This document shows positions 58,694 through 64,000 of a stretch of 64,000 nucleotides of DNA, piece by piece. The notes beneath the pieces are model-generated. The model was given only the letters and a program-made list of their open reading frames with translations. It made no database searches and was not told the origin of the DNA. A program made the translations under genes and the position numbers. The stretch spans positions 186,001 to 250,000 of the forward strand of contig VIIQ02000562.1 of assembly GCA_007449985.2 (NCBI GenBank). The letters are read 5' to 3'. The stretch is from Desmodesmus armatus (lineage: Eukaryota > Chlorophyta > Chlorophyceae > Sphaeropleales > Scenedesmaceae). How positions within the stretch are numbered: position 1 is the first letter of the stretch; every line of letters starts with the position of its first letter.

Positions 58694-58722
58694 TTTTGTC
58701 AAGGGTAGTACCCTTGACAAAA
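58694..58722. repeat. Perfect 14-bp inverted repeat
   Basis: TTTTGTCAAGGGTA, one G, then TACCCTTGACAAAA. Perfect arms with a one-base centre. Confidence 0.85.
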
Positions 58723-59888
58723 ACAGCCCACGTCACACCAACACCGCAGATACCGACAGTCCCAAACAAGGGCAGGCGCATAGGCTCAGTGGTGGTAACA
58801 AACCATCCAAGCAATGCATGTGCACATGACAAGAGCAAACATTTTAACATTAATGTTAAATATTTGAACACAGCCAACAAGCAAATGCCACAAACCACAA
58901 AGTCACTGTGCCAGCAGGCAAACCCTCTGAGGGTATAGCTTGGGTGAACCCTGCACAACAATACCAAGGGTCACAACCAATGCGTGTTGCAACCTGCAGA
59001 ATGTACCACTCAGTGGTTGCGGCAACCACTACACTATGAATCAGCGCCGTATGTTACCACCACTGGCCCGCTACCCGGAAACCGATTTCCAATACGTTGA
59101 ACACGCACCGTGCCTTGAGTGTGGCACTCAAGGCAGCTAACAATGCAGAGCCTGGAGCACGGCACAGGTGCTGGGCACACTCCGACCACGTTGCGCACAT
59201 GCTGCCCTTCAAGGGCATGTTGCAACACGGCGCTGAAAGCAGCAGACCCCCTGAAACCCTTGACCATGGACGGTGGGGCGAGAATAGGTCCAACCACAGG
59301 CACCGCATGCCATTGTGCGCCAGTGCACAAGACCCCGCCTCAAAGTGTTTGCCTCAAAGTGCCTGAATAGAAAGATCATGAAGTGGCTGCCAGCCACAGT
59401 GTGCTGGCAGCCATGATGCAGGTGTACTTGTCAAATGCGACAGCACCCACCGCGATGGGGCTTGCTGTTGCCTGACACACTTCAGCGAGCACTGCACGAC
59501 TATTGGATCCAACCCTACACTATCACAAGCTCACGCAGTGCATGCACACTGAAACACACACGACCGGGACAAATCATGCTGGAACGCCTGATGCATGCTG
59601 CAGGACAGCAGTCGGGCGATAGAAGCAAAAACAGCAGGCCTCAGCACAAGTGGGGTGCTGAACCACATGCACACACCCATTCCACTCCGTGCGCAGCACA
59701 TTTGCTGGCAGTGAGACTGTAATTGAGAAACCCTCTCGACCTGGCACCGTACGTGCACAATGCTTGTATGTAGACACAGCCAGGCCTGGGCAAAACAAGA
59801 CAAGAGAAGCTTGACCACAGCAGCAGGTGTGCGTACCATGGCTGCCGTCAAGCTACCATCCAGTGGACTACGGATGCACTGCAACGGT

Positions 59889-59962
<74 letters not shown>
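59889..59962. repeat. (AC)n microsatellite, about 37 units
   Basis: Uninterrupted AC run after GCGC, followed by a shorter ACACAC tract near 59982. Confidence 0.95.
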
Positions 59963-59964
<2 letters not shown>

Positions 59965-60331
59965 TATTCTCTCTGCTTAACACACACACACATACCAACA
60001 AGCAGTTACCGTCACTTCTGAAAAAGGAAGACCTCCAATGCAGTGGGCGTAACGACCACCACGTGATCCAAAAACCCATGGTGGATCGACAATGGTCAGC
60101 ACTGAGTCAGGCACCCGCACTACCTGTTGGTTGCGCCACCACCAACCACCAGCACCAACCACCAGCACCAACCACCACCACCACCACTGCAATACAGGTG
60201 AAATGGCACTTGAGTCACTGACCGGGATAACGTTCAGGACCAGAAAGGACTAGTGCTTTCCATAGTACTATGGAGCAAAGCCTTTGTCTATAAGTCGCCA
60301 GGCTGTAGGACTAGCTTGTAGGGCCGGAGGC

Positions 60332-62928
60332 TCAGCCATGGTTGCTGAGCACACGGTCAAACTCTCCGTGCGCAGCACGCACACACTGTACAAGGGATGC
60401 ATTCCTCTCCTGCAGCTTGAGGTTGAGGTCCTGCTGCAGCTGCAGCTTTTTCTGTAGCTTGCGGATGGTATCCTGTTGGTCTTGTACGACTGTCTGCAAC
60501 AGCTGCATGTCTGCCCTCAGCTGCGGCAGCCTGGAGGAGCCGAGGAGGGGGCTCTGGTCACATAGCTCGTCCAGCTGGCGCCACACAGCCGTTGCCTGCG
60601 ATGCAGTGACGGCACAGCAACCCCTCGCACAAATCATTCCATCTGACCATTCAGGTTTTTGTCAAGCACTCGGAGGGTTTTGTCAAGCACTTTGGCTGGC
60701 AGCTGTCTACTGCAAGTGCTTGACGCTGCAGTTAGCGCCGTTTAGGCAAGCATTTCAGCAGGCAAGGCCCAGCATGAGCAGCCAAAATGGAAGGCAAGTT
60801 GCCAGTCATGCTGTTGCGCTGCGATGGGTGCAGGGCAGCACTGCCCCTGATGCGGCGCTCCTAGATCAATCTGGTGGCACTCAACAGGCATAATGTACAC
60901 TGAAGCTATCCTTTGCTTTTGTGGAGCCACAAGGTTCACATGCAAGTTACCACAGAACGCACAACTAAGTCGCGGCGTGTAGAGCCACTCACCGTTGCAC
61001 CCTCACAGTTGAGGTCCTTGCGGCTGCCGCCCAACACGCCCAAGATATCAGTCCCCACTTCCTCAGCGTCTTCATGACAAAAGACCGGGCGACGGTCGCA
61101 AACTGGCTCCACCACAAGCTGCTGCAAATTTGTGAGTGCTGTCAGCTGGCTCAACCCCACACTGTCAAACCCCTTGCTGCACCACCAGGTGAGGCTGGTA
61201 AGTTGCACCATCTGTGCCACAACCGTAGCTGCAGCATTGTCGAATGCGCGCCCGCCCACGGACAGGCTGCGGCACTCAGTCAGCTGCAGCAGCGGAGATG
61301 GATCCGCGCCTGGCTCCAACAAGCCTTCAATTTGCAGGGAGTGCAAGCATGGGCAGCTGTTGCCAATCATTGATGCTGTGCAGATCGCCTGTTGTCAGGC
61401 AGTGAGAACGTGACCGGAAGTGGAGGCATTTGGGACTCAACAACAGAGCTGTCAAGTGCTGGAGCTGCCGTCCGGCTGGAAACATGTGTGTGACTGCACC
61501 CGCGGGCACCAAACTGTAGTGGATCCCATTGAGGTGCAAGCGCTGCAACTGGCTAGAGGCTGTGAGGGCTGAAAATGTAGAGGGGTGTGCGTCACACAGG
61601 ACAAAGGGGTCCTTCTGAAGGCCCAAGGCGTAATGTTCCTCGATGTCCTCCCTCCGCCACGACACCACTTCCAGCACCTGCAGCTGGGTCAGCTGGCCTA
61701 TGGCTGTCAGCACTGCCTCAGCCTCCTGAGAGGCTGTCCTGCGTCCAAATGGATCTGGCTGTCCCGTTGCGTTCCCAATCTCCTCTCCCAGCAAACGTGG
61801 CCACCATGCAGCAACGTGGCATTTGCGCAGCACCTGCTGCTGCAGCTGTGTCATGCGCCCCAAGGCCTCGACATCAAACGTCACCTGCTGCAGCTGCAGC
61901 TGACGCACCTGGGTTATGCTGTCCAAGACATCGGCATCAAGCCAGGCGTCGCTGAGACTGAGGGATCGAAGGTGCTGCAGCATGGAAACTTGCTGCAGTG
62001 CTGCTTGCACAGCAGAGCTGCCTCTATTGCTCAAAACCAGGCATGTGATGCCTGCTGGGAGGGCCGGCAGGAAGTCTGCGCGCGCCTTGGAGGGCAGGGT
62101 TGTGTGCAGCTCCTGCAGACTCGTCAGACAGCTGAGGCTGGCCAAAGGGGAGGGGCCAGCGCGATTCAATCTCTCGTCACGTGAGCTGGACATCTTCAGG
62201 AAAACCAGGCGGCTGCAAAGCTGCAGTGCAGACCCGACTGCACCAGCTGTGACAACATTCCGACCAGCAAACACGTCACTGCAGTTGGATGGGCTCCATC
62301 CACACCCAGTGTGCAGATTTTCCACATACAGTCTTGTGAGGCCTGTGGCACACACCAGCTGCCGCAAGTCTGTCGGCGCTGTGACCAAACACCCGACAAG
62401 CTGCAACTGGACCAGCTGCGGCAGCAGTGTTGCACTGCTGCTGCTGTCACGAGCAGAACCCTGGTGCGGCTGGTGGGCATGGGGTCGGTTGGACGGCAGC
62501 AACACGCCGTCCAAAAAAAGGCTTGTGAGGTGTTGCAGCTGAGGATAGGGCAGCTTGGAACTGCTGGGTAAGTCCAAGGCCACGTCCCAGCTGCGGCCAC
62601 CACGATTGTTCACGCATTTAATGCCCTCCCTCATTGTGAGGTGAAGACTGAGCAGCACCCGACCGTGCTGCTGCTGCCACGCTGCAAGCTGTTTCTTCTT
62701 GGCGACGCTGTGGGTGCTGAAACTGCAGCTGATGCTGTTGGTTGCTGCCACTGCAGCAGCAGCCCAGGTCCTGCACACAAGCGCACAGCTGTAGAGACGC
62801 TGCTGCAGTGGCACGTGCTGCAAGATGCTGGTGAGCAGCACAGGGGGCAGTTCCACTACTGTCGTCATGGTTGTTGGGCCTACAGTGGCAAGCAGCAGAA
62901 GCGGGTCGCTTGTGAAGATTTTAAACAT
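60332..62928 (-). CDS. F-box/LRR protein with C-terminal coiled coil (3 exons)
   Basis: Exons on the minus strand are 62928-61415, 61356-60993 and 60595-60332; together they make exactly 714 codons including the stop (713 aa). The F-box lies near residues 20-60 (VELPPVLLTSILQHVPLQQR, then CALVCRTWAAAA). Leucine-rich repeats of the type LTSLFLDGVLLP, LQLVGCLV, LRSLSLSDAWL follow to about residue 610. The last exon encodes a coiled coil (QTVVQDQQDTIRKLQKKLQL). F-box proteins link SCF ubiquitin ligases to substrates, chosen here presumably by the LRRs. Intron 1 is only 58 bases but has a CTGAC branch-like motif and restores the frame. The start is the first ATG after an upstream non-ATG frame; ATG at 62868 is the alternative. 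Confidence 0.87.
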
Positions 62929-63209
62929 GGTCCTTTGAACGACTGGCTGATAGCGCAGACCATGCAAGCAGTGCGCAACGCTGCCGGAACAGATTCAGCT
63001 TCACCCACCTGCAAGTTGCGTGAGTCGGGTCCGATGCAGGAGCGGACTGAAATGAAAGGCTGAGTGGTGGACAGCATATGATTCAACCATTACACTCGGC
63101 GACCTCGTAAGTGCCATGTTAAACCCAATGACGCAGAAGATCACCACGTTGTTGCACGTGACGTCAACACCACTGACATACACGACATGACACATGGAAT
63201 CATTGTGGT
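62929..63209. other. Upstream region of the F-box gene
   Basis: About 280 bases between the F-box start and a truncated Ty3 LTR. No box was identified with confidence. Confidence 0.4.
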
Positions 63210-63529
63210 TGTTGAGAGCTATGGGACGCTCTGTGAGTGCATGCATGCCAAGACTAGACTTTCCTATGACTTTGGATGCCATGAAGAGAGTCTGGGCTCG
63301 GACTCAGAGAATCCTGCGAACGACGAGGTTACCAATGACCGAACAAGATAACAGATACAACTGGGAATGATGTAGGAAAGATAACCAGAAGGAATTGGAA
63401 GTGTCGAGCATGAGCGCAGGGCTCGTGCTTGATGCCGAAAGGTCGACTGGCCTTCGACCGACCAACCGGATTACGGTTGTGACAGGCCGTTGACAACCAA
63501 AAGATAAAGTATCGAGCTTACTCATAACA
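63210..63529 (-). repeat. Ty3 LTR, minus strand
   Basis: A 320-bp copy of the LTR at 1481-1800, reverse orientation, with roughly ten substitutions (about 3%). It is the 3' LTR of the truncated element that continues to 63757. Confidence 0.92.
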
Positions 63530-63757
63530 TCACGCCCCCCCTTTTCAACGCCAATGTCCTCATTGGCGCCTGCGAGGACTACGGCGCGTGCTGCGAGTAG
63601 CAACAGGTAATGCAGCATGGTGGGTGGCTTCATAATCATCAACAACATCATCATCAATCTGCTTCACATTTATCCACATGTCATCCTCAGGGCCATAGCC
63701 ACGCCACCGCACAAGATACTCAATGCTCACACCACGACCACGCTTGCGCTGCCGCTC
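63530..63757 (-). pseudogene. 5'-truncated Ty3 element: pol C-terminus
   Basis: Polypurine tract, stop-codon hairpin and the last part of the chromodomain match 7193 back to about 6967 of the complete copy. At about 63757 the match ends abruptly inside the chromodomain. Everything upstream in the element, including the 5' LTR, is missing from the window. Confidence 0.88.
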
Positions 63758-64000
63758 AAGCGTTCAATTGGAACTCAAGCAGACCGTACGTGCTATGCCC
63801 GTCCCACCCAAGGTGTCTCTCGGTGGCTGCAGGCCTGGAGGCCTAGGCCTGACCATTCATCAACAGCGCTCATGTCATCCCTCTGGTGCAAGTGCAGATA
63901 AATCCAATGGTGAGCGGGTTTGTGGATTGGTGATTCTTGCTTGACCAGATACACATATTGCTGAGATAAGAGTATGGCGGATTTTCCAGACTTTCTTGGT
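63758..64000. other. Unassigned sequence after the truncation
   Basis: No match to the Ty3 element or to other parts of the window, and no gene recognised. Confidence 0.5.

Larger units (their letters stand above)
58122..60331. other. Intergenic, 2.2 kb, repeat-rich
   Basis: No supported gene. It contains a 36-bp tandem duplication at 58273-58344, a run of 10 G near 58431, a 14-bp-arm palindrome at 58694-58722, a long AC microsatellite, an ACCACC-type minisatellite near 60139-60187 and a 16-bp palindrome at 60259-60274. Confidence 0.5.

Overview
The window looks like nuclear DNA of a green alga (Chlorophyta, probably Chlamydomonadales). Real genes are cut into many exons with GT..AG introns and TGCAG-type acceptors. 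The proteins carry Gln, Ser, Gly and Ala homopolymer inserts coded by CAG/AGC triplets. The mobile-element families seen (a chromodomain Ty3 element, a KDZ transposon, a CACTA element, an OPR/RAP relic) fit that lineage. I cannot name the species. Exon models were joined by eye; four of them (adenylate kinase, PILS, F-box/LRR, and exons 2-8 of the ABC1 kinase) close to whole codon numbers, which supports them.

Layout. 1-7513: two tandem copies of a Ty3/gypsy chromovirus sharing one LTR (left copy cut by the window edge). 8151-8891: an unrecognised Lys-rich ORF. 9866-11641: organellar-type adenylate kinase, 4 exons. 12294-15558: PIN-LIKES (PILS) auxin-carrier-family protein, 7 exons, with a zinc-ribbon-like CxxC pair in its loop. 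17263-22032: ABC1/ADCK2-like atypical kinase. 22402-37052: a 14.65 kb DNA transposon bounded by about 111-bp terminal inverted repeats and a 7-bp target duplication; it carries a KDZ transposase gene on + and an unrecognised multi-exon gene converging on it from -. 37301-38790: about 25 copies of a 59-bp minisatellite in which each unit can fold into a hairpin. 39457-48593: mostly minus strand: a hypothetical ORF, the wreck of an OPR/RAP gene, and a large multi-exon gene of unknown function. 49420-50430: two decayed copies of internal exons of the ABC1 kinase gene. 50800-54013: exons of an unknown gene cut by a 2.9 kb inverted-repeat transposon. 54843-58121: a 3.3 kb CACTA element. 60332-62928: an F-box/LRR gene with a coiled-coil tail, minus strand. 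63210-63757: a 5'-truncated minus-strand copy of the Ty3 element, 280 bp upstream of the F-box start.

The host genes (adenylate kinase, PILS, ABC1K, F-box) are independent single-copy-type genes, not an operon. Most of the rest of the window is mobile DNA or its remains. The most interesting object is the bounded KDZ element with its passenger gene. Next are the zinc-ribbon-like insert in the PILS loop, the hairpin minisatellite, and the three inverted-repeat elements whose ends and target duplications can be read directly.
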